Assembly (NCBI RefSeq): GCF_900167125.1
Contig: NZ_FUYC01000011.1
Location: forward strand, 16,236-80,235
Length of the DNA stretch: 64,000 bases
Reading direction: 5' to 3'
From: Paucidesulfovibrio gracilis DSM 16080
Lineage (GTDB): Bacteria > Desulfobacterota > Desulfovibrionia > Desulfovibrionales > Desulfovibrionaceae
Numbering within the stretch: position 1 is the stretch's first letter; each line of letters opens with the position of its first letter. Positions 29,340-38,199 of this stretch are shown here, piece by piece. The notes below the pieces were generated by a model that did not search any database, was not told the DNA's origin, and was given only the letters and a program-made list of their open reading frames with translations. A program made the translations under genes and the position numbers.

Positions 29340-30893
29340 ATGTTGGAAGCGCTGTTTGCCCTGGTGGGACTCGTGGCCGGAAGTGGCACGGGATACCTGC
29401 TGCATAGACATATCTCCGCGAAAAAGGTGGGGGACGCCAACGAGCTTGCCCGACGCATCGTGGAAGAGTCCCGAAAAGAAGCCGATGCCCTGCGAAAAGA
29501 GTTGCGGCTTCAGGCCCAGGATGAAATTTACGCTCAGAAAAAAGAACAAGAAAAAGAATTCAAAAACCGTGAAAACGAGCTGAAAAAGCAAGAAGCACGG
29601 CTTCAAGGAAAAGAAGAACGCCTGGAAGGCAAACTTGAAAAGGTCGCCGGCAAGGAATCGGAAGTCAACCAGATGGAAAAACGGCTCATCAAGCTGGAAA
29701 AAGAGCTTGAAGACCGCCAAATGGACCTGGACAAGCAGTGGGACGAACACGATCGCAAACTCCAGGAAATCTCCGGCCTGACCGCGGAAGAAGCCCGGGA
29801 ACGGCTCATGACCGAAATCGAGTCGCGCACGCGGCACGAAGCCGGAAAAATGATCCGCGCCATTGAGATGGAAGCCAAGGAAACCTCGGACAAAAAAGCC
29901 AAGGAAATCCTTTCCCTGGCTCTACAACGCTACGCGGGCGAATATGCTGGGGAGCATACCGTCACCGCCGTGACCCTGCCCTCCGAGGACATGAAGGGCC
30001 GGATCATCGGCCGCGAAGGACGCAACATCCGCGCCCTGGAAGCCGCCACCGGCGTGGACCTGATCATCGACGACACCCCGGAAACCGTGGTGCTTTCCGC
30101 GTTCAGCCCGCTGCGGCGCGAAGTGGCCAAGCTCGCCCTGGAGCGGCTCATCCACGACGGGCGCATCCACCCGGCGCGCATCGAAGACATCGTGAACAAG
30201 GTCCAGCAGGAATTGGAAGTCAAACTGCGGGAAATCGGCGAGCAGGCCACCTTTGACGTGGGCGTGCACGGCATCCACCCCGACCTGATCAAACTGCTGG
30301 GGCAACTCCAGTACCGCACCAGCTTCTCCCAGAACGTGCTGCAGCACTCCCTGGAAGTGGCCTTCCTCTGTGGCATCATGGCCGCGGAACTCGGCCTGGA
30401 TGAAAAACAGGCCAAACGCGCCGGACTGCTGCACGACATCGGCAAGGCCGTGGACCACGAAATCGAAGGACCGCACGCCACCATCGGCGCGGACCTGGCC
30501 AAAAAACACGGCGAATCCAAAGCCATCGTGCATGCCATTGCCGCGCACCATGAAGACATTCCGCCGCAGTCCATCCTGGCCAACCTGGTGCAGGCCGCGG
30601 ACTCGCTGTCCGGCGCACGGCCCGGAGCACGCAAGGAACTGCTTGAAAATTACGTCAAGCGCCTGGAAGAACTGGAAGGCATCGCCACCGGATTCAAGGG
30701 CGTGACCAAGGCCTACGCCATTCAAGCGGGCCGGGAAATCCGCGTCATGGTCGATTCCGACCGCGTGGAAGACGACGGCACCTACCTGCTCTGTAAAGAC
30801 ATTGCCGACAAAATCGAAAACAACATGACCTACCCCGGCCAGATCCGGGTGACCGTGATCCGCGAAAAACGCGCCGTGGGCTACGCCAAGTAG
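29340..30893 (+). CDS. rny: Ribonuclease Y
   Basis: 517-aa membrane-anchored endoribonuclease that starts mRNA decay. N-terminal membrane helix (about residues 2-22), a long coiled coil to about residue 190, a KH RNA-binding domain ([29 protein letters not shown]) and an HD catalytic domain with [10 protein letters not shown] and [12 protein letters not shown]. The ATG 6 nt past AAGGAG is used; the longer frame adds 22 residues inside the leader. The gene is closed by a very strong terminator. Confidence 0.96.
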   Translation: MLEALFALVGLVAGSGTGYLLHRHISAKKVGDANELARRIVEESRKEADALRKELRLQAQDEIYAQKKEQEKEFKNRENELKKQEARLQGKEERLEGKLEKVAGKESEVNQMEKRLIKLEKELEDRQMDLDKQWDEHDRKLQEISGLTAEEARERLMTEIESRTRHEAGKMIRAIEMEAKETSDKKAKEILSLALQRYAGEYAGEHTVTAVTLPSEDMKGRIIGREGRNIRALEAATGVDLIIDDTPETVVLSAFSPLRREVAKLALERLIHDGRIHPARIEDIVNKVQQELEVKLREIGEQATFDVGVHGIHPDLIKLLGQLQYRTSFSQNVLQHSLEVAFLCGIMAAELGLDEKQAKRAGLLHDIGKAVDHEIEGPHATIGADLAKKHGESKAIVHAIAAHHEDIPPQSILANLVQAADSLSGARPGARKELLENYVKRLEELEGIATGFKGVTKAYAIQAGREIRVMVDSDRVEDDGTYLLCKDIADKIENNMTYPGQIRVTVIREKRAVGYAK

Positions 30894-30918
30894 CGTCAGC
30901 CGAATTTGTACAATTCAT

Positions 30919-30962
30919 GAGGGGAATCCCTTTCTTCGGAAAGGGATTCCCCTCAAACTTTT
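30919..30962 (+). terminator. Intrinsic terminator of rny (16-bp stem, TTCG loop)
   Basis: Perfect 16-bp arms (30919-30934 and 30939-30954) closed by a TTCG tetraloop, then AAACTTTTT. It is one of the strongest hairpins in the window, 25 nt past the rny stop. Confidence 0.9.
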
Positions 30963-31150
30963 TCCCCCATGACCGTTCCCAGCTTAGGGCAACATGGCGA
31001 CGCACTGCCGCCCTACTTTACCTCTCCACCCACCAGACGCTGATCCGCTGTTCGCCCCTGGCCGCGCGCAAACGCGAGTCCGGGAAACAGGAATCCAGGG
31101 GGTGCGGGCCTCCTCGTCGCCGAAAGCACTCCGCTTTCTCTACCCGGCGG

Positions 31151-31765
31151 CTACATTGCTTCCCCGGCTTTGATGCGCTCCACCAGATCACGCAATGGTT
31201 TTCCGTCCGGTGTTTGCGCCTGCGGGTTGATACGCAGAAGGCTCTCCCAGGCCGCAACAGCCCCGTCTCTGTCGTCCAGATCAAAAAACAACACAATGCC
31301 CTTGTTGAACAGCGCGGTTTGGTGTCCCGGCTGTTCCTGGATGGCCCGGTCAAAGCTTTGCACGGCCTTTTCCGGCTGTTGCGTCTGCCGGTACATCACG
31401 CCCAGGTCGGTCCACACGTCCGCATGGTCCGGGGCCAGGGCCAATCCCCGTTGATACGCTTCAATGGCTTTGGCGGCCTGCCCGGTATCGTAATACGCAT
31501 TCCCCAGGTCAAACCAGGCGTGAGGCTCCTGGTCATTGGCCTGGGCCTGTTTTTCAAGCTGTTGCAGATCCGGTCCCACGGCAGCGGGAGCCTGGGCCGC
31601 ATGCTCCATGGCCGGGACCGGATGCGTGGTTTGACGTTCGGCGTTGAGAAAAAAGCTGATGTTGAAGCCAAGGAATAATCCGCCGAGAAAGGTAGCCACG
31701 GCCAGCAGCACGGCGGTATTGCGCCGCACCACTGGATCCACTTTCACTTTGGTGTGTTTGTTCAT
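31151..31765 (-). CDS. Membrane-anchored TPR protein
   Basis: 204-aa protein with one N-terminal membrane helix (TAVLLAVATFLGGLFLGFNISFFL) and three tetratricopeptide repeats (about residues 75-175: AWFDLGNAYYDTGQAAKAIEAYQRGLALAPDH-type units, each 34 residues). Such proteins are scaffolds, often for envelope or cytochrome assembly. No partner gene adjoins. The start is the ATG of MNKHTKVKVD; an upstream extension lacks a ribosome site. It is divergent from the phage capsid cassette. Confidence 0.82.
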   Translation of the reverse strand: MNKHTKVKVDPVVRRNTAVLLAVATFLGGLFLGFNISFFLNAERQTTHPVPAMEHAAQAPAAVGPDLQQLEKQAQANDQEPHAWFDLGNAYYDTGQAAKAIEAYQRGLALAPDHADVWTDLGVMYRQTQQPEKAVQSFDRAIQEQPGHQTALFNKGIVLFFDLDDRDGAVAAWESLLRINPQAQTPDGKPLRDLVERIKAGEAM

Positions 31766-32140
31766 GGGTGCCCCCGTATATGAAAAATGTTCGTGTCTTT
31801 GGGATCGCCTTCGCAACGCGGGTGAGTGAGGCACAACGCGCACACGCCCGTTTGAGCAGGATACATGAAAACCATGACCATGGACAAGGTTTGATTGGAT
31901 TGTATCGAATAACTCTTTTTCTGCCCGGTTCCCCTGTCAACAGGGTATTTTTATCTTTTTCCAGTCCGATTCCCTTCTGTTTTCATCCCATGCGCCATAC
32001 CGGGGCTATGCTGTGTTCACGCCCGGCCCCGGGCATGCGGTCAACGCCCGCCAAGGAACGGCGGAAACCCTCCCCGCATGCGCAACGGGACACCTTGCGG
32101 CGCATTGCATCAACCCAAACGACCCAGGAGGGTACCCATT
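31766..32140. other. Divergent intergenic region between the TPR gene and the capsid cassette
   Basis: About 375 nt with no supported gene. The middle (about 31890-31985) is relatively AT-rich, with TTTTT and TATTTTTATC stretches, so promoters for either direction could lie there. I saw no attachment-site repeat, tRNA fragment or integrase remnant at this edge of the capsid cassette. Confidence 0.5.
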
Positions 32141-32971
32141 GTGACCATGGAAATCAGCAAGGCGTTCGTGACGCAATACTGCACGGACGTGCATCTGGCC
32201 TACCAGCAGCGCGGCTCCAAACTACGCAACACCGTGCGACTCAAGACCGGTGTCAAGGGTTCGCGCTGCGTATTCCAAAAATCCGGCAAGGGCGCGGCCG
32301 GACTCAAAACGCGCCATGGGAACGTGCCGCTGATGAACGTGAGCCGCGGCACCGTGAACTGCACGCTGGAAGACTGGTACGCGGCCGACTACGTGGACAA
32401 GCTGGATGAAGTGCGCACCAACACGGACGAACGTCTCATCGCGGCCAATGCCGGAGCCTGGGCCTTGGGCCGAAAGATCGACGAACTCGTCATCGGCAAG
32501 CTCTCCAAGGCCACCAACGTGTTGGAGGACGGCGGCACGGGCCTGACCAAGGACAAAATCCTGCGTGGCTTCGGCACGCTCAACGCCGGGGACGTGCCGG
32601 ACGACGGACAGCGTTTCGCCGTGGTGGGGGCGCATCAGTGGAACGAGTTGCTGGACATCAGCGAGTTCAAAAGCGCGGACTACGCGGGCGAGCAATACGC
32701 CTGGCTCAAGGGAACCGAGTCCCGCCGCTGGCTGGGCATCACCTGGCTGTTCCACACGGGCCTGCCGCTCACGGACGGCGTGCGCAGCTGCTTTTTGTAT
32801 CACAAAAATGCCGTGGGCCTGGCCGAAGCCCAGGAAGTGAAGGCCTTTGTGGACTGGGTGCCGGAAAAGGCCGCCCATCTGGTGGACCACATGCTCTGCG
32901 CAGGCAGTTGCCTGATCGACGCGGACGGCGTGGTGGAAATCCGCTGCAACGACGATGCGGTCATCCAATAA
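32141..32971 (+). CDS. Phage major capsid protein (orphan)
   Basis: 276-aa protein resembling a tailed-phage major capsid family (Phage_capsid_2-like, HK97 fold expected). Family-like features are an N-terminal FVTQYCTDVHLAYQQRGSKL, the RLKTGVKGSRCVFQKSGKG stretch, LEDWYAADYVDKLDEVRTN and the later VVGAHQWNELLDISEFKSADY. I use a GTG start 8 nt after AGGAGGG; an ATG two codons later is possible. The frame is intact and well preceded by a ribosome site, so it looks expressed rather than decayed. No terminase, portal, protease or tail gene is in the window. It may be a remnant, a gene-transfer-agent part or a domesticated shell. Confidence 0.78.
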   Translation: MTMEISKAFVTQYCTDVHLAYQQRGSKLRNTVRLKTGVKGSRCVFQKSGKGAAGLKTRHGNVPLMNVSRGTVNCTLEDWYAADYVDKLDEVRTNTDERLIAANAGAWALGRKIDELVIGKLSKATNVLEDGGTGLTKDKILRGFGTLNAGDVPDDGQRFAVVGAHQWNELLDISEFKSADYAGEQYAWLKGTESRRWLGITWLFHTGLPLTDGVRSCFLYHKNAVGLAEAQEVKAFVDWVPEKAAHLVDHMLCAGSCLIDADGVVEIRCNDDAVIQ

Positions 32972-33025
32972 GACAACATCCCCATATAGCAACGTCCAAT
33001 AACGCAACGCCAAGGAGAACCAATC

Positions 33026-33274
33026 ATGGCTTATAATTCGGACCAAATGCGGCTCATGGGCGGCGTGCCCGGCCAGCAGCTCTTTCTCTACCGCACGGAC
33101 GACACGCCCTCTGATGCGCAGACCCCGGGCTATTTCGACCCGGCCGTGGATCATTATTCCCTTTCCGGAGGCGACATCGTGCTCTGCGTGAGCGATGCGG
33201 CCGGGACTCCGGCGCTGAACGCGCTGGTGGCCGACCTTTCCGGCGAAGGATGCGTCATGCGCGCCCTGGGCTAA
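33026..33274 (+). CDS. Small phage-structural-type protein beside the capsid gene
   Basis: 82-aa protein starting MAYNSDQMRLMGGVPGQQLF, with YFDPAVDHYSLSGGDIV in the middle. Small proteins of this size and shape (an aromatic start, GYF, then a short beta-rich GD-I-V strand) commonly sit next to this capsid family in phages and may be decoration or head-completion proteins, but I cannot assign a precise role. It has an AAGGAG site and lies 54 nt after the capsid gene, so the two are probably cotranscribed. Confidence 0.68.
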   Translation: MAYNSDQMRLMGGVPGQQLFLYRTDDTPSDAQTPGYFDPAVDHYSLSGGDIVLCVSDAAGTPALNALVADLSGEGCVMRALG

Positions 33275-33294
33275 GATCCGTTTATCCTGCAACC

Positions 33295-33317
33295 GGGGCG
33301 GGCAACACGCCCGCCCC
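33295..33317 (+). terminator. GC hairpin within the capsid cassette
   Basis: Perfect 9-bp arms GGGGCGGGC/GCCCGCCCC with a 5-nt loop, 20 nt past the 82-aa gene. There is no T run, so termination may be partial. It separates the two phage-like genes from the third small ORF. Confidence 0.5.
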
Positions 33318-33371
33318 GCAATCCACAGACAATGCCGAGCGCGACTCACACCAACGCACCTGGAGAACACC

Positions 33372-33578
33372 ATGCAGCAATATCCCGGGAACACCGATGG
33401 TCCTTCCCTGGACAGGCCGAAATCACCTTCCCGGACCAGGCGGGCCGCAGACTGCCGGGCGCTCCCGACACAGCGGCTTGCTTCCGGCCGGCTTATACGC
33501 CGCAACGCGGACGGCAGTTGCACGGTACTGGACCTGGGTTACGGGTTTAAGCCGCAAGAACGGCCCGTTCCGCAATAG
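33372..33578 (+). CDS. Small basic protein of unknown function
   Basis: 68-aa ORF that begins with ATG 7 nt after TGGAGA. Composition is Arg/Pro-rich in the first half (KSPSRTRRAADCRALP), with a more ordered RRNADGSCTVLDLGYGFKPQE end. I do not recognise it. It could be the third gene of the capsid cassette or a chance frame; the good ribosome site and continuous spacing favour a real gene, the low complexity argues against. Confidence 0.4.
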   Translation: MQQYPGNTDGPSLDRPKSPSRTRRAADCRALPTQRLASGRLIRRNADGSCTVLDLGYGFKPQERPVPQ

Positions 33579-33744
33579 AAAACGCCCACAACGCACAAAA
33601 AATATCCCGATCAAGGGCGCGGCAACGCTTGGTTTCCCCTTCCGGGGGTGAGGGCATCCCCGGATTCCAATTTCCATCCCTCCCCGAATCTGCTACGTCC
33701 ATAGCAACATTGAAAACCACAATTCGGTCCACACGGGGAAGCAC

Positions 33745-36441
33745 ATGAGCGTCATCAATCTGGAACACCTCTTCAGCCCCAAGTCCATCGCGGTCATCGG
33801 CGCCACCAACGAACCGACCAATCCCGGCAACATCATCATGCGCAACATCATGGGCGGCGGCTTCATGGGTCCGGTCATGCCCGTGAGCCAAAACATCGAA
33901 GCCATCTCCGGCGTGCTCACCTATCCGGGCATTGCCAAGCTGCCCAAAGCGCCGGACCTGGCCATTGTGTCGCGGCCCGTGACCGAAGCTCCGGACATCA
34001 TCGCCCAGTTGCGGGCCATCGGCGCCCGCGCCGTCATGCTCATCGGCGGATTCCAGGGCATGGACATGGACGAGCGCATGAAACTGCGCAACGAAATTCT
34101 GGAGGCGGCGGAAAGTCCGTCCATGCGCGTGCTCGGCCCGAAATGCCTGGGCTTCATGGCCCCGGGCATCAACCTCAACGCCAGCCTCGCCCACGCCACG
34201 ATTCCGCCCGGAAAAACCGCATTCATCTCCCAATCCGACAGCCTGTTCACCGCGGTGCTGGACTGGGCCAGAGGCCAGGGCATCGGCTTTTCGCACATGG
34301 TGGCCCTGGGCGCACGCGTGGACGTGAATATTTCGGACGTGCTCGACTATCTGGCCGGTGATCCGCTGACCCGCTCCATCCTGCTCTACGTGGAAAGCGT
34401 CTGCGATGCGCGGGACTTCATGTCCGCGGCGCGAGCCGCCTCGCGCAACAAGCCCGTGCTCGTGATCCGGCCCGGGCAGGCCATGGAGACCGTGCTGCGC
34501 GAATGCCGGGACGTGGGCCTGGAGGGGATGAAACTTTCCGATGAAATTTACGACGTGGCCTTCCGGCGCGCAGGCATGCTCCGCGTGGACACCATCGACG
34601 GCCTGTTTGACGCGGCGCGTACTCTGGCGGACATCAAACCCGTGCGCGGCAACCGGCTGGCCATTGTGACCAACGGGGTTTCCGCCGGAATCCTGGCGGC
34701 GGACGCCCTGCTCATGGGCGGCGGCTCCCTGGCACGGCTCTCGGACGACACCAAGGCCAAAGTGGACGACATCCTGGGCGGCAAATGGTCGCGCTCCAAC
34801 CCCGTGGACATCCCCTTCAACGCCTCGGGCAAGGAATACGCGGACCTGGTGCGCGTGCTGCTCAAGGACAAGGGCGTGGACGCGGTGCTGACCATGCATG
34901 TTCCCTTTGCCGGGCTGGACGAGGAGGAAGTGGCCCAGGCGCTGGCCGACTCCCTGAAACGGGTGCGGCGCATGGTCTTTGCCTGCTGGCTCGGCCTGGG
35001 CAAGGCCGAACGCGCGCGGGATATTTTCCGCAATGCGGGTGTTCCCACCTACGATACCCCGGACAAGGCCATCCGCGCCTACCTCTACATGGTGGAATTC
35101 CGGCGCAACCAGGAAATGCTCATGGAGACGCCGGACTCCCTGCCCACGGACTTTTTCCCGGATACCATGGCCGCACGGGACATTGTTGAACACGCACTGG
35201 CGGACGGCCGGGACACGCTCTCGGAACCAGAAGCCAAGAATGTTCTCGCGGCCTACGGCATTCCGGTGGTGGAAACCCGGCTCGCGGTCTCGGCCCGCGA
35301 CGCGGTCATTGCCGCGGACGAGCTGGGCTACCCCGTGGCCCTGAAGCTGCGCTCCCCGCAGATCGCCCAGCCCTACGACGTGGGCGGCGTGCTCCTGGAT
35401 CTGGAAACCCCGGAACAGGTCTGGGAAGGCGCGGCCAACATCCTGGGAAGAGTCTCCCGAGAACGGCCGGACGCCTACATCGAGGGCTTTACCGTACAGA
35501 AAATGGGCCGCCGCCCCGGAGCCCACGAATTGTTCGTCTCCTCCAGCACGGACCCGGTCTTCGGGCCGATCATGTATTTCGGGCATGGCGGCATGTCGCG
35601 GGAAATCATCATGGACCGCGCCGTGGCCCTGCCACCCCTGTCCATGAGCCTGGCCCGGGAGCTGATCTCCCGAACCCGTATTTCCCGGCTGCTCAAGGGC
35701 ACGCCCGGCATGGTGGCCGCGGATCTGGACGATATCTGCCTGACCCTGATCCAGGTTTCCCAGCTGCTCATCGACCTGCCACAGATTCTGCGTTTGGACA
35801 TCAACCCGCTCTATGCCGACGAACTCGGCGTGCTCGCGCTCACGGCCCGCATCACCATCGTCCCATACGAGGGGGACGGTGCACGCCGACTGGCCATCCG
35901 CCCCTATCCGCGGGAATTGGAAGAATGCGTGGTACTCAACGACGGGACAAAAATCACGATCCGCCCCATCCGGCCCGAAGACGAACCAGCCCACCGGGAA
36001 TTCCTGGCCAGCCTGTCCGACGACGACCTCAGGCTGCGCTTTTTCGGCGTGGTGCGCCGGGAGTTCGACCACAAGGATCTGGCCGGGTTCACCCAGATCG
36101 ACTACGACCGGGAAATGGCCTTCATCGCCCAGCAGCAAAAGGAACAGGGCGAAGCTGAAACCATCGGCGTTTCGCGCACCATCACCCGCTCCGACAACAG
36201 CGAGGCGGAATTCGCCATCGTGGTCCGCTCGGATCTCAAGCGCATGGGTCTGGGTTCCATGCTCTTCAAAAAATCCATCGATTACACCCGCGAACGCGGT
36301 ACCAGCAAACTGGTGGGCCAAACCATGATGGAAAACCAGGGCATGCAGGGGCTGGCCCGCAAGTTCGGCTTTGAGATCAGCACGGATCCCGAAGACAGCC
36401 AGCTCGTGAACATGGAGCTGCACCTCGCGGACCAGGGCTGA
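33745..36441 (+). CDS. pat: Pat-type protein lysine acetyltransferase (ACD-like + GNAT)
   Basis: 898-aa protein with the layout of Salmonella Pat / E. coli PatZ. Residues about 1-470 are like the ADP-forming acyl-CoA synthetase alpha part (SPKSIAVIGATNEP, FISQSDSLFTAVLDWARGQG), 480-710 an ATP-grasp part (LKLRSPQIAQPYDVGGVLLD, LDINPLYADE) and 730-895 a GNAT domain with the acetyl-CoA loop RSDLKRMGLGSMLF. The segment where true synthetases carry the phospho-His (SHTGA-like) reads here ECRDVGLEGMKLSDE with no His, so the synthetase part is probably a ligand-sensing pseudoenzyme, as known for Pat. Expected role: acetylation of metabolic enzymes such as acetyl-CoA synthetase. Confidence 0.88.
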   Translation: MSVINLEHLFSPKSIAVIGATNEPTNPGNIIMRNIMGGGFMGPVMPVSQNIEAISGVLTYPGIAKLPKAPDLAIVSRPVTEAPDIIAQLRAIGARAVMLIGGFQGMDMDERMKLRNEILEAAESPSMRVLGPKCLGFMAPGINLNASLAHATIPPGKTAFISQSDSLFTAVLDWARGQGIGFSHMVALGARVDVNISDVLDYLAGDPLTRSILLYVESVCDARDFMSAARAASRNKPVLVIRPGQAMETVLRECRDVGLEGMKLSDEIYDVAFRRAGMLRVDTIDGLFDAARTLADIKPVRGNRLAIVTNGVSAGILAADALLMGGGSLARLSDDTKAKVDDILGGKWSRSNPVDIPFNASGKEYADLVRVLLKDKGVDAVLTMHVPFAGLDEEEVAQALADSLKRVRRMVFACWLGLGKAERARDIFRNAGVPTYDTPDKAIRAYLYMVEFRRNQEMLMETPDSLPTDFFPDTMAARDIVEHALADGRDTLSEPEAKNVLAAYGIPVVETRLAVSARDAVIAADELGYPVALKLRSPQIAQPYDVGGVLLDLETPEQVWEGAANILGRVSRERPDAYIEGFTVQKMGRRPGAHELFVSSSTDPVFGPIMYFGHGGMSREIIMDRAVALPPLSMSLARELISRTRISRLLKGTPGMVAADLDDICLTLIQVSQLLIDLPQILRLDINPLYADELGVLALTARITIVPYEGDGARRLAIRPYPRELEECVVLNDGTKITIRPIRPEDEPAHREFLASLSDDDLRLRFFGVVRREFDHKDLAGFTQIDYDREMAFIAQQQKEQGEAETIGVSRTITRSDNSEAEFAIVVRSDLKRMGLGSMLFKKSIDYTRERGTSKLVGQTMMENQGMQGLARKFGFEISTDPEDSQLVNMELHLADQG

Positions 36442-36507
36442 TCCCGAACCAGCCGCCACACGGAGCCTCGCCCCGCCAGAATGATTCGTCAGCGCCCGGT
36501 CGGACCG

Positions 36508-37851
36508 TTATTCCACACGGTAGGGCCGGGCGTATTTCACATCCTCATGAATGCGGCCCTGCCGCTCCAGCTTGCGCACCAGTTCGTCCGTGGCCCGCAG
36601 GATGTCCTTGTCCCCGCGGATCAACGGACGCTCATCCCCCCAGGCGTCGAGCATGTCCGGATCCTTGACGCTGAGATGCACCACAGCGGAAAAGAACCGG
36701 CGCAGGTTGATGAGCAGGGAGAACGCCTCCTGGTCCCGGGAGAGGTCCAGCGCCTCCATGCTCTCAAAGGTTACCTCAAAGGGATGCTGGAGCCGTTCCT
36801 CAAAAAAGAAATTGTCGTTCCAGAGGTAGCGCATGGACAGCTTGCGCGTGGTTTCGGCCACGTGGCGGGCGTAGGTCTGGGGATCGCAGCAGAACACCTC
36901 GTACAATCCGTCCAGGGAGTCCTTGAAGCAGAGGGTCAGGTATTCATCCAACTGCTTGAAGTACCGGCCGCCCGACTCCTCCACCAGCTCGAAGGAAAAG
37001 GGAATCTTTTCGTTGCCGGGCGTGGAGAGCACGGCCAGCATGGTCATGATCTCCTCAATGGTGCCGGGACCGCCGGGATGGGCGCGCCCCCGGTGCGAGG
37101 CGCGGATAAACGCCTCCATGCGCTGTTCAATGGTAGGAAAGACCAGCAGCCGGTTCACCAGCTCGTTGGGCGCCTCGGCCGCCAGGATGCCCTGCTCGGT
37201 AAATCCGATGTAGTCCCGAAGCCCGAAGCGCCGGAAAGTCCGCTGCTTGCCGTAGGCCACCTGCACGCCCTTGAAGGGCGCCTTCATGATGCCTTCACCG
37301 CAACCGGTGATGTTTTCCATGTCCGGCAAAAACAGCCCCAGCCAGTAGGCCACGGACTTGGCGAAATCATACTCCTCGCGGGAGACGCGATGTCCGCCCC
37401 AGGTGAAGGCAACCAGGCCGCGTTCCCCGCGATAAAGCAATCCCGCATGCTCCACAAACTTCTTCACGTAGGCGGAGCGCTCCTCAGAGGTGGCGCTTCC
37501 CGACCCGGGCGGCGGAAACACGATGTCCCGCAGGGCCGAGGACACCTGCTCCACGGACTGTTCAATGACGTGTTCCCCGTCGTAGAGGCAGTCACGCGGC
37601 ACGCCCGTGCAGACCAGGACGTAATCCCCGTTCTTGCGTTCCACGCGAACCTGCATGTCGCGGAACTTCACCCGCACCGCGCGGGTATCGTTGTAATCCT
37701 TTTTGTGGATATTGATGAGCGCGCCCACGATCTCCACGAGCCTGTGGTCCGGGGTGTCCAGGGCGGTACGGATGCGCCCGGCTTCGCGTTCGGTGAGTTC
37801 TGTGACGCCGAGCTGCCGGTTGATGATGGGAATGGTCACGGTGGAATGCAT
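36508..37851 (-). CDS. ppnN: PpnN-like nucleotide 5'-monophosphate nucleosidase (LOG family)
   Basis: 447-aa protein, close in length to E. coli PpnN (YgdH). The central Rossmann/LOG domain contains FTWGGHRVSREEYDFAKSV, ITGCGEGIMKAPFKGVQVAYGKQ and the catalytic loop HPGGPGTIEEIMTML (PGGxGTxxE). N- and C-terminal helical extensions match the longer PpnN type, not short cytokinin LOG enzymes. PpnN hydrolyses IMP, GMP or UMP to base and ribose 5-phosphate and is stimulated by (p)ppGpp in E. coli. It is convergent with pat and divergent from the sigma-54 activator. Confidence 0.88.
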   Translation of the reverse strand: MHSTVTIPIINRQLGVTELTEREAGRIRTALDTPDHRLVEIVGALINIHKKDYNDTRAVRVKFRDMQVRVERKNGDYVLVCTGVPRDCLYDGEHVIEQSVEQVSSALRDIVFPPPGSGSATSEERSAYVKKFVEHAGLLYRGERGLVAFTWGGHRVSREEYDFAKSVAYWLGLFLPDMENITGCGEGIMKAPFKGVQVAYGKQRTFRRFGLRDYIGFTEQGILAAEAPNELVNRLLVFPTIEQRMEAFIRASHRGRAHPGGPGTIEEIMTMLAVLSTPGNEKIPFSFELVEESGGRYFKQLDEYLTLCFKDSLDGLYEVFCCDPQTYARHVAETTRKLSMRYLWNDNFFFEERLQHPFEVTFESMEALDLSRDQEAFSLLINLRRFFSAVVHLSVKDPDMLDAWGDERPLIRGDKDILRATDELVRKLERQGRIHEDVKYARPYRVE

Positions 37852-38199
37852 GGCGGTGTCCCGTCCTTGCTGTGGTTGCGGAAGAAAGGTTCTGCTCTAC
37901 CCCAAGGCGCGAAACCTGGCAATATTTCGCGGCCGCCCGATAAAAAAGTCAACCCGCCGCCGTGCAAAGACGGGAAACGCCCAGGCGTGCGGCGGCCCAC
38001 GCCTGCTGCGGACTCCAGGCATGCAATAATTGACATTGTTCAACGCGGCCACGCGGTTTCCCGTTTTCGGACAACCTGCTGGTCCCGGCTTTTCCTTGTG
38101 CGGGCTTTACGGTAGGATTTTCCCGACCCCCGCATGGCACGGACACACCCCCGAACGCTGCCCTGCGAGGCACAAACACGCACGGCAAAGAGGAGACGC
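37852..38199. other. Divergent region between ppnN and the sigma-54 activator
   Basis: About 350 nt without a supported gene. The part at 37890-37960 is somewhat AT-richer (ATATTTCGC, GATAAAAAAG) and may hold a promoter. No -24/-12 sigma-54 element was found, so the activator does not visibly control itself through sigma-54. Confidence 0.4.

Noticed and set aside
32141..33578. Capsid cassette as part of a complete prophage in this window
   Set aside because: No other phage gene, integrase, attachment repeat or tRNA was found on either side.
33547..36459. 970-codon frame opposite pat
   Set aside because: His/Gly/Gln-rich antisense shadow; the plus strand carries a full Pat protein.
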